DNA of 64,000 nucleotides from Streptomyces sp. NBC_00224 (GCF_041435195.1 NZ_CP108106.1:620001-684000); one strand, 5' to 3'. Counted from the stretch's first letter, positions 26,801 through 36,648 are shown. Made by a program: numbers and translations. Notes: a model not told the origin generated them from the sequence alone.

Positions 26801-29800
26801 CACGCACTATCTGGTCGACAAGGTCGCCAGTAAGACCGAGTACGAGATCGTCAACGACGGACGGCCGCGGGTGACGGACCTGCGCGACGCGGTCCTCGCG
26901 GGACCGGCCCCGGGGTCAGGGGTGTCCCTGCGGGTTCTCACGCACACCCGCAACCACTACGACGGCGCCGCCTTCACCGGTCTCACGCCGGGCGCACTCG
27001 GCGAGTACGGGCTCCTCACGCGCACCGAGTCTCTCGCCTTCACCGACGCCTTCCTCGACTCGCTCTACCGCTCGGACGACCCGCCGGCGGTGGGCCCGCG
27101 GCCGGTATATCTCGCCCGCGGCGGTGCGACCGCGTGGACGGGGGAGTATCCGCGGGAATTCCGCGACCAGTTGCCCGCGCTCGCCGGCTACGTGCACCGC
27201 GGCGACGGCGAGATACCCGGTTCGCCCGGTGGCTACTACGTGGTCAGCGCCCGCCACCAGTACGACGTGCACGTGCCGGGCCGCGTGCCGCGCGGCCTCC
27301 CCCTCACCTCGCTCGACCCGCTGGGCGCCCCGAGCCGTATCGAGTACGACCGGCACGACCTGCTGCCGGTGCGTGCCGTCGACCCGGTGGGCCTGGCCAC
27401 GGATGCCGTGAGCGACCTGCGGATGCTTCTCCCCCGCCAGGTCACCGACGCCAACGGCACTGTCACATCGGTCACTTACTCACCGGCCGGGTTCGTCACC
27501 GCCCAGTACACGCACGGCAACAACGGCGAGGGTGATCGCCAGGCTCCCAACACCCGCATGACGTACGACCTGCGGGCCTTCGCCGAGCGGCGCGGCCCGG
27601 TGTCGGTGCGCACCGTGCGGCGGGCCCACTACGACACGGACACCGATGTGCCGCCAGGACAACTGGACGACATCATCGTGTCGGTGCAGTACACCGACGG
27701 ATTCGGCCGACTCCTGCAGACCCGCGCACAGGCCGAGGACACCCTCTTCGGCGACGCCGCGTACGGCGGCGGCGTCATACCGGCGGGCGACCTCACCCCG
27801 GTCGGCGACACCACCGGGCGCACCCGCGCCCCCGCCGATCCGGACAACGTGGTCGTCTCGGGCTGGCAGGTGTACGACAACAAGGGCCGGGTGGTACGCA
27901 AGTACGAGCCGTTCTACGCCACCGGCTTCGCCTACGCGCCGCCCCTCGACGCCCAACTCGGCCAGCAGGTCCGCCTGTTACACGATCCGCTCGGGCGGGT
28001 CGTGCGCATTCTCAACCCGGACGGCAGCGAGCAGCGCGTCGTGTTCGGCGTCCCGGCCGATCTGGCAGAGCCCGAGGTGTTCGCGCCGACGCCCTGGGAG
28101 TCGTACACCTACGACGCCAACGACAACGCGGGCCGCACCCACCCCGCTCAGGCACGGCCGTACGCGGGCCACTGGAATACCCCGGCCAGCACCGAGATCG
28201 ACGCTCTTGGCCGCACGGTGCGTGCCGTCGCCCGCACCGGCCCGGCCGCCGGTGACCGGCTCACCACCAGCTCGGCGTACGACATCCAGGGCAATCTCGT
28301 CTCGGTCACCGACGCGCTCGGCCGGGAGGCGTTCCGGTATGTCTTCGACGTGGCCCGGCGGCGCTGGCGGGCCGACGGGATGGACACCGGGCGCCGGGAC
28401 ACGGTGCCCGACGCGCTCGGCCGTCCGGTCGAAACCCGGGACAGCAAGGGCGCGTTGACGCTCTTGGGCTTCGATGTGCTGCACCGGCCCGCGCGGGTGT
28501 GGGCACGCGATGACGCCACCCGGCCGGTGACGTTGCGTCAGCTTGTCGAGTACGGCGACGGTGGCAGGGCGGATCAGGCCCCCGCCGACCGGGCTGCCGC
28601 GCGCGCTCTGAATCTGCTCGGCCGGCCGGTGCGCCACCACGACGAGTCCGGTCTGGTGACGGTCGTGAGGGCCGACTTCAAGGGCAATCCCCTTGAGTCG
28701 CGGCGACAGGTGATCGCCGACGCCCCCATCCTCGACACGTATCAGACGGCCAAGGACAAGGGCTGGCAGGTGGTGCCGTTCCAGGTGGAGTGGACGCCCG
28801 CGGCGGGACAGAACCAAGCGGCTCGTGACGCCCAACTTCTCGAATCCACCAGCTACTTGACGACCACGGCCCACGACGCCCTGGGCCGGATCGTGAAGCA
28901 TGTGTTCCCCGCCGACGTGGAAGGTGGACGCCGGGTCCTTCGCCCCGCCTACAACCGGTCCGGCGCCCTCGAACAGGTGCGGCTCGACGACACCGTGTAC
29001 GTCCAGCGGATCAGCTACGACGCCAAGGGCCAGCGCACCCTCATCGCCTACGGCAACGGCGTCATGACCCGCTACGCCTACGACCCGCACACCTTCCTCC
29101 CGGTGCGCCTGCGCAGCGAGCACTACACGCTCGTCGGGACACAGACCTACCACCCGTCCGGCGATCCGCTGCAGGACCACGGCTACGACTACGACCTCAC
29201 GGGCAACGTGCTGGCGCTGCGCGACCGGGCGCCGGGCAGCGGCATCCCCAACAACCCCGGTGCGCTCGGCGCCGAGGACCCGCTGCTTCGCAAGCTGCTC
29301 GGCGGCGGCGACGCGCTCGACCGGCAGTTCACCTACGACCCCCTCTACCGGCTGCTCAGCGCGACCGGACGCGAGCACCAGGCGCCCTTCGCCGGCGACC
29401 CGTGGAACGCCCCGCCGCGCGGCACCGACGTCACGAAGGCGCAGCCGTACTCGGAGACGTACCGCTATGACGAAGTGGACAATCTGCTCACCCTCGCGCA
29501 CGCGGGCAGCGGCGGGTTCACCCGCTCCTTCACCGTCGCCCCTGGCGACAACCGGCTGCGCCGCTCGGACACCGGCAAGACGCCATACGACTACACCTTC
29601 GACCGCAACGGCAACATGGTCGCGGAGACCACCTCACGGCACTTCGCGTGGGATCACGGCGACCGGCTGAGCGCCTTCGCCGTCCAGACCGCGAACGCCG
29701 AGCCGTCGGTGCACGCCCAGTATCTCTACGACGCCACCGGACGGCGGATCAAGAAGCTGGTACGCCGTCAGGGCGGCGCCGTGGAGGTTGTCCACTATGC

Positions 29801-31244
29801 CGACGAGCTCTTCGAGCACCACCGGTGGGCCGGCCCCTCGGGCAGTGGCGAGAACCAGCACATCCATGTCATGGACGACCGGCTGCGGGTGGCCCTGGTC
29901 CGGCTCGGCCCCGCCCATCCCGAGGACCGGGGCCCGGCGGTCGCCTTCCACCTGGGCGACCATCTCGGCAGCAGCACCGCCGTAGTCGACCAGGCCGGAA
30001 CCCTCACCAACCGCGAGGAGTACACCCCCTACGGCGAGACCAGCTTCGGCAGTTACACCAGGAAGCGGTACCGCTTCACCGGCTGCGAGCGCGACGAGGA
30101 GAGCGGCCTCAACTACCACCGGGCCCGGTACTACGCGCCGTGGAACGGGCGCTGGACCAGCTGCGACCCGCTGGGCATCGTCGACGGGATGAATCCCTAT
30201 CTGTACGGACGTGCCAATCCGCTGCGGATGACGGACCCCGAGGGCAAGCAGGCCGCAGGGGTCGGCGACGCCGCGGGGGACGCGATCGGACTGCTCGACA
30301 CCTTGGAGAACCCGTTCACGGTGCAGGGCAAGACGGGGCTTCGGGACGTCGATGTGTCCCTGGACATCGACGAGGCGCTGCCGGTCGGCCAGCGGGGCAT
30401 CTCGGCCGCCGAAGCGCGGGCCAGAGCCCTGGACCTGTCGAACCGTCAGCTACTCGACCCGGCCACGAACCGGATCTCCAAGCACCTCGGTCCCAGCACG
30501 CCTGCCGCCAACGTGAGCCGAGCCGCCGCGTCGGTGACCGAGGACGCGAGCATTCTGTTCACCAGGAACTTCAACGAGATCACCGAAATGCGCACGATCT
30601 TCGCCGAGGCGGTCGGCAAGGTCCGCAACCCGATGGGGATGACCCCGACCGCGCTCAAGGCCGCGATCAACGGGCACATCTGGGAGATCATCAAGACCGG
30701 CACCGGCACGGCGGCGGCCCGGGTGCGGGACGCCCTCGGCAAGCTCGGCTTCGAGAACGTCCCGGGCACGGGATTCCGGATGCGGATACCGGTGGGCGAC
30801 GGGCATGTGCCGACGGGTCTGGCCTCCGGTGGAACTCCGGCCCCGGCCGAGCCGGCCGCCGCGCCGTCCGCGGCCTCGACCGCTGAGGAGGCGGTGGAGG
30901 GCGTATCGGCAGAACGTGTCGTGGTGACCGAAGTGGCGGAGGGGGCGTCTTTCGCGAGTAAGGCGGGGCGGGTCTTCGGGTTCGTCGGCAAGGCGGCCAT
31001 CGCGATCCCCGTTATGTACCACTCCTTCCTGGCCGGTACCGCCCTGCGCGAGGGACACGGCTGGGAGGCCCTGAAGCAGGGCGGGCTCCTCGCGTGGAAT
31101 CTGAGCCCTGGGCCGCTGCTCCTCGCCGGGGCCCAGGCCCGGCAGGAACTCATCCAGGAGATCAGGGCCACGCACGACCCGAAGACGGCGGAGCGGATGA
31201 TCCGCGACTCCTGCCTCTATATGTCGCCCGCCTGCCGCCAGTGA
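23898..31244 (+). CDS. Tc toxin TcB-TcC fusion (SpvB / FG-GAP / Rhs) with unknown C-terminal cargo
   Basis: A 2448-aa protein. It opens with I-S-L-P-K-G-G-G-A-I-S-G-L-G-E-K-F, the SpvB/TcaC signature, then A-P-Q-L-S-L-G-Y-S-T-G-N-G-N-G. FG-GAP-like blades follow (about residues 370-640: D-L-S-G-S-G-L-P-D, D-L-D-G-D-G-L-T-D, D-V-D-G-D-G-A-A-D), then TcdB-type mid domains (Y-R-Y-H-H-G-Y-W-D, E-F-R-G-F-A). From about 1200 Rhs/YD repeats form the cocoon, ending with the core C-E-R-D-E-E-S-G-L-N-Y-H-R-A-R-Y-Y and D-P-L-G...N-P-Y-L-Y-G-R-A-N-P...D-P-E-G (about residue 2113), where Tc C-proteins self-cleave. The last 334 residues are the cargo and match nothing I know. Known TcB (about 1480) plus TcC (about 960) equal this length. 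First gene of a pair with TcA, 91 bp apart. A weak promoter may lie near 23799-23830. Confidence 0.9.
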   Translation: MGGGTESTGEGAIISLPKGGGAISGLGEKFAPDLFTGTGNFTVPIGLPPGRAGHAPQLSLGYSTGNGNGSFGSGWQLSLPGVARKTSRGIPRYVDTDAPGALGRADVFVLSGTEDLVPVAGAHPGRVRYRPRTEGQFARIEHVRDATGDYWEVRGTDGLLTRYGTARPDGADADWRDPAAVADPDDPGRLFGWRVTESRDVLGNLIRYEYLSDRGREPGHSWDQPLLARIRYADYGERAAPSFLVEVEFAYEQRPDPFSGYRSGFELRTSLRCRAVRVTTHAADGVARIAREYRFGYHQAAFSGVSLLSRIDVTGLDDQGLAPGQEPVREDMPPLTFGYTDFDPAGRRFEAVTGAGLPTASLADPTLALVDLSGSGLPDVVELGAAQRVWRNAGGGRFEAPRRLAEAPPYSLADPGVRFMDAEGDGRPDLVVSSAVTGGGAPGGAAGYFPMTFAGGWSRRSFVRYRLSPSFGLADANVRLVDLDGDGLTDVLRSGTRLECWFNDADPRKAWQRTATGTAPGPPVDFTDPRVRLADMTGDGLADIVVLSSGNIAYLPNLGHGRWGARVAMRGSPRLPAGYDPRRVLLGDVDGDGAADLIFVDHGRVQLWGNRSGNEWTDEPITIRGTPDVVDTDAVQLSDLYGTGMAGLLFSRAATGSGRPYLRFLDFTGGIKPQLLGLMDNHLGATTRVTYAPSTREYLRDRRDPATRWRTPLPFPVQVVTRVEVTDALSGGVRTTNYRYHHGYWDGTEREFRGFAMVEHLDTETFGEGTAATTATSDAELHSPPTLTKSWFHTGPVAAAEAGDWSELDLRHEYFGAAIPMLVRPPGQSAFLAGLPRAARRAALRTLRGHLLRTELYALDATVHERRPYTITESLPGVREESPPAPDDTRERIFFPLTLGTRVTEYERGNDPLTHFTFPAGYDAYGFTTGQLAVAVPRGRDPLLAVATAPGPYLATYTSVEYARRDDATHYLVDKVASKTEYEIVNDGRPRVTDLRDAVLAGPAPGSGVSLRVLTHTRNHYDGAAFTGLTPGALGEYGLLTRTESLAFTDAFLDSLYRSDDPPAVGPRPVYLARGGATAWTGEYPREFRDQLPALAGYVHRGDGEIPGSPGGYYVVSARHQYDVHVPGRVPRGLPLTSLDPLGAPSRIEYDRHDLLPVRAVDPVGLATDAVSDLRMLLPRQVTDANGTVTSVTYSPAGFVTAQYTHGNNGEGDRQAPNTRMTYDLRAFAERRGPVSVRTVRRAHYDTDTDVPPGQLDDIIVSVQYTDGFGRLLQTRAQAEDTLFGDAAYGGGVIPAGDLTPVGDTTGRTRAPADPDNVVVSGWQVYDNKGRVVRKYEPFYATGFAYAPPLDAQLGQQVRLLHDPLGRVVRILNPDGSEQRVVFGVPADLAEPEVFAPTPWESYTYDANDNAGRTHPAQARPYAGHWNTPASTEIDALGRTVRAVARTGPAAGDRLTTSSAYDIQGNLVSVTDALGREAFRYVFDVARRRWRADGMDTGRRDTVPDALGRPVETRDSKGALTLLGFDVLHRPARVWARDDATRPVTLRQLVEYGDGGRADQAPADRAAARALNLLGRPVRHHDESGLVTVVRADFKGNPLESRRQVIADAPILDTYQTAKDKGWQVVPFQVEWTPAAGQNQAARDAQLLESTSYLTTTAHDALGRIVKHVFPADVEGGRRVLRPAYNRSGALEQVRLDDTVYVQRISYDAKGQRTLIAYGNGVMTRYAYDPHTFLPVRLRSEHYTLVGTQTYHPSGDPLQDHGYDYDLTGNVLALRDRAPGSGIPNNPGALGAEDPLLRKLLGGGDALDRQFTYDPLYRLLSATGREHQAPFAGDPWNAPPRGTDVTKAQPYSETYRYDEVDNLLTLAHAGSGGFTRSFTVAPGDNRLRRSDTGKTPYDYTFDRNGNMVAETTSRHFAWDHGDRLSAFAVQTANAEPSVHAQYLYDATGRRIKKLVRRQGGAVEVVHYADELFEHHRWAGPSGSGENQHIHVMDDRLRVALVRLGPAHPEDRGPAVAFHLGDHLGSSTAVVDQAGTLTNREEYTPYGETSFGSYTRKRYRFTGCERDEESGLNYHRARYYAPWNGRWTSCDPLGIVDGMNPYLYGRANPLRMTDPEGKQAAGVGDAAGDAIGLLDTLENPFTVQGKTGLRDVDVSLDIDEALPVGQRGISAAEARARALDLSNRQLLDPATNRISKHLGPSTPAANVSRAAASVTEDASILFTRNFNEITEMRTIFAEAVGKVRNPMGMTPTALKAAINGHIWEIIKTGTGTAAARVRDALGKLGFENVPGTGFRMRIPVGDGHVPTGLASGGTPAPAEPAAAPSAASTAEEAVEGVSAERVVVTEVAEGASFASKAGRVFGFVGKAAIAIPVMYHSFLAGTALREGHGWEALKQGGLLAWNLSPGPLLLAGAQARQELIQEIRATHDPKTAERMIRDSCLYMSPACRQ

Positions 31245-31335
31245 GGCACGCAGGCAACACGCCGCCGTATCCGAGCAGTTCAGCAGAGCTCACCAAAGGC
31301 AGAGTTCACCGGATTTCATCAGAGGAGGGGTCGTC

Positions 31336-34300
31336 GTGACCGCCGAGGGACCAGAGATTTCAGGGCAGAGCGCGGTCGCGACCGGCAGCCGCTTACCCAG
31401 GGCCGACGCGCCGCTGATACCGAAAGCCCCGCCGGACGTCCCGCCCTGGGTGAGCATCGCGCTCGTCGGGGCGGCGGTGGCCGGTGTGCCCGCGACGGCC
31501 TCGGTGTCCGAAAGCCGCGGCACTCATTTCCGGTGGGTGCAGGCCGACTTGACCTGGGAGCCGGAGCCGGCCGTCACGTACACCCAGACGTGGATCACCG
31601 TCGACGGCATCGTGGTGATCAGGGACCCCCAGGGCGGGGGCGGAAACTACTCGGTGACCTTCGCGCGGCCCGGTGACCACACCATCATGGCGACCGGGGT
31701 GACCGACCAGGGCGAGCACATAGACTCCGCGGTCAGGCCCGTGCGGGTGGCCGCGGCCGCTCCCCCGGCCTTCACCCTCACCTCGCCCGCCAACGGCACC
31801 GTCGTCAATCTCGACGAGGGCGGCGGACAGGTCACCGTCCAGCTGACCACGTCGAGCGACCAGTACTTCCCGCTCACGGTGAGCATCACCCGGGACAACC
31901 AGACCACAAGTGAACAGTTCACGGGCACCACGTATACGAGGACGATCGTCCTCGCACCCATGCCACTGGGAGCCAGGTCCCTCTCCGTCACCTGCGCCGA
32001 CCCCGACGGCCAGGCGACGACCCAGACCCGCTCCCTGACCGGCCGTGACATCGCGCCGCCCCATGTGCGCGTCAGCACGCCGCAGCCCGGCGCCGCCCTC
32101 ATCGGCGACGCCAACGGAGCGGTGGCCGTGCCCGTGCAGGGCACTACCGAAGACGTGCAGAGCAGCATGTCGGGCGGCAGCGCCACCGTGGCCTGGGCGC
32201 TCGCGCCCGGAGGTCCCTGGACCACGGTCCGCCCCTCGACCGGCACCGACTTCCGCAACTGGAGCGCCGACATACCGCTCGCTGGCTTCGGCGCGCACAC
32301 CATCCATGTACGGGCCACCGACCAGGCGGGCAACACGGCCCCGCTGCTCGCCGTCCCGGTCGTCGTGATCAGCTCGTACGTCCCCGCCACGCTGACCGAG
32401 CGCCTCGGTGAACGGCAGTATCTGACGGCCCTGTTGTCGTTCGCGCAGGAGCAGGTCACCGTGCCCGGCACACCGTCGGCCCCGCTCGACACCCGCGCCC
32501 TGGTCACCGCGCTCGGACAGCCACTCGACCGGCTCAGCCAGCCCCTGTCCGCGGCCGCCGACCGCGGTGGACAGGCGGTCAACCAGCTGCGGGTACCCGT
32601 CGAGCTGCTGCGCGCCCGGATCGCCTCGACCCGCACCCCCACGGCCCCGGGCGCCGCGGCCGAAACCCACTACCGCGATACGGCCTACGCCGATCTGCTC
32701 GCCTCCTTCGGCACGTCGTACGCGGAATTGAGGCTGGCCAGAAGCGCCACCCCGGCGGCCCGCCGCGCCCTCGCCGACCGCCTGGGCATCCGCCTGTCGG
32801 CGACCAAACCCGACGAGCTCGACCGGCTCGTCCTGGACGGCGCGGCCCTGACCGAAGCGGCTGTGGAAACCCTCTTCGGCCTTCAGTCCAGCACGGCCGC
32901 CGACCCGCTCAGGGCGCCCGCGACCCCGCTGATCCTCACCTGGCAGCTCGCGGGCCTCGCCCTGGCCTGGGCCGAGCAGGACCAGCACCCCAATGCGCCA
33001 CGGGCGTTCACGGTGCTCGCCGACCCCGATGTCATCGGTGCGCCCGATGTGATTCCCGGTCCCAAGGGCGACCCGATCCGCACGCTCCTCGCTCAGCGCG
33101 CCCACCATCTCTCCGACTACGCGCAGCTGCTCAACAGCCTGCGCAACGCCGAGCTCGACGCTGCCAAGGGGCTCGCCAGCATGCAGGCACGAGCCCTTCC
33201 CGGCGTCGACCTCGCCGCCCTGGAGGCCAAGGACACCAGCGGCGCCGACATCAGCGCGGCGCTCACCGCGGCGGGCTTGACCCGCGGCGGCTTCCGGTAT
33301 CTGCGCGACCTCGGCCGGCTCGCGGCAGCCGGGACCCTCACCCTGGCGGAGTGGACCGACGCCATCGCCATCCTCACCGGCGCCCACCGGCGCCAGCTCT
33401 ATCCCACGTGGCGGACGCAGGAGACCGCGTTCGTGCTCTCCCCGGACTACTTCGTCCTGTCCGGTGACCCCGGCCCGCAGGTCAACGCCTACCGGGCGGA
33501 CCCACGGGCGCGCGGCGACTGGCAGTCCGTGCTGCGCGGCCGTATCGCCGAACGCCAGAATCTGCTCGACGCCGCAGCGCGGGCCGTCTCGGCCGCCGAA
33601 CAGGTGGCGCTGCCACTCATGCGCGATGCCCTGCTCACCGACCTCGCCGCGCCCACCGGGGCCGAACTCACCACCACCGGCGAGGAGATGTCGGCCCTCT
33701 TCCTGGTCGATGTGCTCGCGGGCGGCACCCTGAGCACCACGCGCCTGGGGCAGGCCATCGAGAGCGTTCAGTCGCTGCTGTCCGCGAAGCGCTCCGGCGA
33801 ACTGCCGCCGGGCCACCCGGCGGCGCCCTGGACCCTGAACGACTTCGACGGGTTCACCGCCGCCTGGGTGTGGATGGGCGAGCTCGGTAGCTGGCAGGCG
33901 GCCACCACGGCCTTCCTGTTCCCGGAGCGCAACCTCGACCCGACGCTGCTCGTGCCGGGCGCCAAACCGCCGCAGCCCTTCGACACGTTCTACGAGAACA
34001 TCCGCGGCTCGGGCCCGTTCAGCGCGGCCGACACCAACCGGTACGCGGCGGCGTATCTGGCCCAGATGGGCCTGAGCTTCACCTATCTCGACCCGAACAG
34101 GTCGGCGGAGCACCAGAAGACACTGCGGGACCTGTCGGCCCGGCAGAGCGAGACCAACGCCCGGGAGATCTTCTGGGCCGTGCCGCTGCTGCTCGCCGGG
34201 CGCCTTCAGTCGGTCGGTGACTTCCAGTCCGCGCTCGACTGGTACTGGCTCGTCCTTCCGTACGACGTCGGCGCCCCGATCTCCGTTTACCACCGCATCA

Positions 34301-36648
34301 ACACCGAGACCCCGGCCCGTCCCGACCTGCGCTTCCCGCCCCGGTGGACGACGGCCCTCGCGCCGTTCACGCTCGCCGCGACCCGGCCGACCCCGTACAG
34401 CCGCGCGACGCTGCTCGCCGTGATCCGCTGCCATCTCGACTACGCCGACGCCGAGTTCACCCGCGAGACAGACGAGTCGGTGGCCCATGCCCGCGCCCTC
34501 TATGTCACGGCCAGGCGGCTCCTCGGCGCCGCTCAGCTCAAGCCCTTGGAGCCGACCAACCTGGGCGAACCCGCCCTGGCAATCCCGGAGGTGGAGTCCC
34601 TGCGGACCCGTGCGCAGGTGCAGCTCGCCAAGTTGCGGCAGGGCCGCAACATCGCCGGAATGCCCCGCCCCCAGGGCGCCCCCACCACTCTCACGATCAG
34701 CCAGCCCACCCCCTTCCGCTTCAAGGTGTTGCTCGAACGGGCCCGTCAACTGACAGCGCAGGCAGCCCAGTTGGAGTCCGGCTACCTCACCGCCCTGGAG
34801 AAGTACGACGAGAAGAACCTGCGCCTGTTCGATGCCCTCAAGGGCATCGACCTGAGCGCGGCCCAGGCCACCTTGGCGACCAGCCGGGTCAAGGAGGCCA
34901 AGGACGCGGTGGCCGCTGCCATGGCGCAGCAGAACAAGGCGAAGGTCATGGCAGAGACCTATACGGCCGCGATCGACGCGCCGCCGAACAAGTACGAGAC
35001 GGACCTCCTCGATCAGTACGACAAGCAGTGGAAGATCAAAGACGGAATCGTCACGATGGACACGGCGATCGGCATCGCGCAGGCCGCGTCCAACTCGGCG
35101 AGCCTCTCCGACATCTTCTTCAGCGGAGGGTCCAAGGTGGCCCTGGCGCTCGCCATCTCCGCCGCCCATGTCATCAAGGGCGGCCTGCAGGCCTGGGAGA
35201 ACGACCTTGAGGCGCAGATGCAGGCCAACCAGCTCAAGTCCGGCGTGGAGCAGCGCAGGGAAGAGTGGCGCCGGCAGCTGGTCTCCGCCGAGCAGGAATC
35301 GCAGATCGCCGCGGTCCAGGTGACCACCGCCCGGGACCATGTGGCCATCGCCACCCAGGAAGAAGCCATCGCCACGCTCCAGCACGACCAGGCGGTGGCG
35401 ACCCTCAAGTTCCTGGGCGGCCAGTTCACCAACGCCGATCTGTATCTGTGGCTGAGCACCACACTGGGCTCGGTCTACCGCTACTTCCTCCAGCAGGCGA
35501 CCGCGACGGCCCGCTTGGCGCAGGCCCAACTCGCTTTCGAGCGTGCCGAGCCCGCCCCGTCCCTGATCCGCAACGACTACTGGCAGTCCCCCGCGGAGGC
35601 CACCGGTCCGAGCCGCCGCGGCCTCGCGGGCGCGGAGCAGCTCGCCGAGGACCTGACCCGCCTCGACCAGCACGCCTTCAACTCCGAGCGGCGCCGCCTG
35701 AACCTCTCCCAGACGTTCTCCCTGGCCCGTCTGATGCCGGTGGAGTTCCTGGGCTTCCGCGAGACCGGAACCCTGCCGTTCGCGACGCCCATGTCCCTGT
35801 TCGACGCCGACTTCCCGGGCCACTACCTCCGGATGATCCGGCAGGTGCGCACCAGCGTCGTCGCCCTTGTGCCACCGGACCGCGGCATCCGCGCCAGCCT
35901 CTACTCCAACGGCATCTCCCGGGTGACCACCGGGCAGGACGGCGTCTTCCGTGACATCACGGTGCGGCACGATCCGGGCGTGGTCGCCCTGACGTCGCCG
36001 GTCGGCGCCAGCGGCGTATTCGAACTCGATGCGCAGTCGGATCTCCTACTGCCCTTCGAGTCGAGCGGGGTCGACACCACCTGGGAGCTCCGACTCCCGC
36101 CCGCGGCCAACCCGTTCGACTTCTCCACCATCGTCGACGTCCTGGTCACCATCGACTACACGGCGCTGTACGACGACGCGTACCGCGACCAGGTGACCGC
36201 CCGCCTCAACGCCGACCGGCGGCGCGGCTCCGATGTGGTGTTCAGCCTCGCCCGGGACTTCCCCGACGAGTGGTACGACCTCAACAACCCCCTCGACCCG
36301 CGCAACCGCGGCGTCACGCTCACCCTGCGCGACGTCGACTTCCCGCTGAAGATCGAGGACCTCACTACCGCCTCGCTCGCCATACGCCTCTCGGGCACCG
36401 AAGCGGTACCACCGACCGTGGTGTCGTTGCGCCGGGGTGCGGCCGGGGGCGAGGCCACCACCGACGACGGCATCGCAGCCACCCGCCGTGGCAACGCCGC
36501 CAGTTGGCGACCGCTGCTCGGCTCCGCTCCCACCGGGGACTGGCACCTCGACTTCGGCCCCGACGCCACACCGCTGTTCGAGGCGGGCGCGCTCGGCGAC
36601 GTCCTGCTCGTAGTCGGCTGGACCGGTCAGGGGCCCGCCTGGACGTAG
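31336..36648 (+). CDS. Tc toxin TcA-like subunit with Ig-like N-terminus
   Basis: A 1770-aa protein starting at GTG 31336 after AGGAGG. Residues about 55-350 form Ig/PKD-like beta domains (F-T-L-T-S-P-A-N-G-T-V and H-V-R-V-S-T-P-Q-P-G-A). An alpha-helical middle resembles the TcA stalk. Coiled-coil sequence (about 1120-1420: A-Q-A-A-Q-L-E-S-G-Y-L-T-A-L-E-K-Y and A-A-M-A-Q-Q-N-K-A-K-V) surrounds a hydrophobic stretch at about 1255-1285 that fits the pore tip. The C-terminus is diagnostic: F-S-L-A-R-L-M-P-V-E-F-L-G-F-R-E-T-G, L-F-D-A-D-F-P-G-H-Y-L-R-M-I-R and W-Y-D-L-N-N-P, the TcB-binding domain. TcA pentamers bind cells and inject the TcC cargo. Typical TcA proteins are about 2300-2500 aa with shell and receptor domains; those seem replaced by the Ig-like part. 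Same operon as the TcB-TcC gene. Confidence 0.85.
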   Translation: MTAEGPEISGQSAVATGSRLPRADAPLIPKAPPDVPPWVSIALVGAAVAGVPATASVSESRGTHFRWVQADLTWEPEPAVTYTQTWITVDGIVVIRDPQGGGGNYSVTFARPGDHTIMATGVTDQGEHIDSAVRPVRVAAAAPPAFTLTSPANGTVVNLDEGGGQVTVQLTTSSDQYFPLTVSITRDNQTTSEQFTGTTYTRTIVLAPMPLGARSLSVTCADPDGQATTQTRSLTGRDIAPPHVRVSTPQPGAALIGDANGAVAVPVQGTTEDVQSSMSGGSATVAWALAPGGPWTTVRPSTGTDFRNWSADIPLAGFGAHTIHVRATDQAGNTAPLLAVPVVVISSYVPATLTERLGERQYLTALLSFAQEQVTVPGTPSAPLDTRALVTALGQPLDRLSQPLSAAADRGGQAVNQLRVPVELLRARIASTRTPTAPGAAAETHYRDTAYADLLASFGTSYAELRLARSATPAARRALADRLGIRLSATKPDELDRLVLDGAALTEAAVETLFGLQSSTAADPLRAPATPLILTWQLAGLALAWAEQDQHPNAPRAFTVLADPDVIGAPDVIPGPKGDPIRTLLAQRAHHLSDYAQLLNSLRNAELDAAKGLASMQARALPGVDLAALEAKDTSGADISAALTAAGLTRGGFRYLRDLGRLAAAGTLTLAEWTDAIAILTGAHRRQLYPTWRTQETAFVLSPDYFVLSGDPGPQVNAYRADPRARGDWQSVLRGRIAERQNLLDAAARAVSAAEQVALPLMRDALLTDLAAPTGAELTTTGEEMSALFLVDVLAGGTLSTTRLGQAIESVQSLLSAKRSGELPPGHPAAPWTLNDFDGFTAAWVWMGELGSWQAATTAFLFPERNLDPTLLVPGAKPPQPFDTFYENIRGSGPFSAADTNRYAAAYLAQMGLSFTYLDPNRSAEHQKTLRDLSARQSETNAREIFWAVPLLLAGRLQSVGDFQSALDWYWLVLPYDVGAPISVYHRINTETPARPDLRFPPRWTTALAPFTLAATRPTPYSRATLLAVIRCHLDYADAEFTRETDESVAHARALYVTARRLLGAAQLKPLEPTNLGEPALAIPEVESLRTRAQVQLAKLRQGRNIAGMPRPQGAPTTLTISQPTPFRFKVLLERARQLTAQAAQLESGYLTALEKYDEKNLRLFDALKGIDLSAAQATLATSRVKEAKDAVAAAMAQQNKAKVMAETYTAAIDAPPNKYETDLLDQYDKQWKIKDGIVTMDTAIGIAQAASNSASLSDIFFSGGSKVALALAISAAHVIKGGLQAWENDLEAQMQANQLKSGVEQRREEWRRQLVSAEQESQIAAVQVTTARDHVAIATQEEAIATLQHDQAVATLKFLGGQFTNADLYLWLSTTLGSVYRYFLQQATATARLAQAQLAFERAEPAPSLIRNDYWQSPAEATGPSRRGLAGAEQLAEDLTRLDQHAFNSERRRLNLSQTFSLARLMPVEFLGFRETGTLPFATPMSLFDADFPGHYLRMIRQVRTSVVALVPPDRGIRASLYSNGISRVTTGQDGVFRDITVRHDPGVVALTSPVGASGVFELDAQSDLLLPFESSGVDTTWELRLPPAANPFDFSTIVDVLVTIDYTALYDDAYRDQVTARLNADRRRGSDVVFSLARDFPDEWYDLNNPLDPRNRGVTLTLRDVDFPLKIEDLTTASLAIRLSGTEAVPPTVVSLRRGAAGGEATTDDGIAATRRGNAASWRPLLGSAPTGDWHLDFGPDATPLFEAGALGDVLLVVGWTGQGPAWT

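Noticed and set aside
31393..35970. A 1525-codon open frame on the minus strand opposite the TcA gene
   Set aside because: It is a GC-bias shadow; the plus-strand frame has a GTG with AGGAGG and clear Tc domains, while the reverse product has no motif and an abnormal composition.
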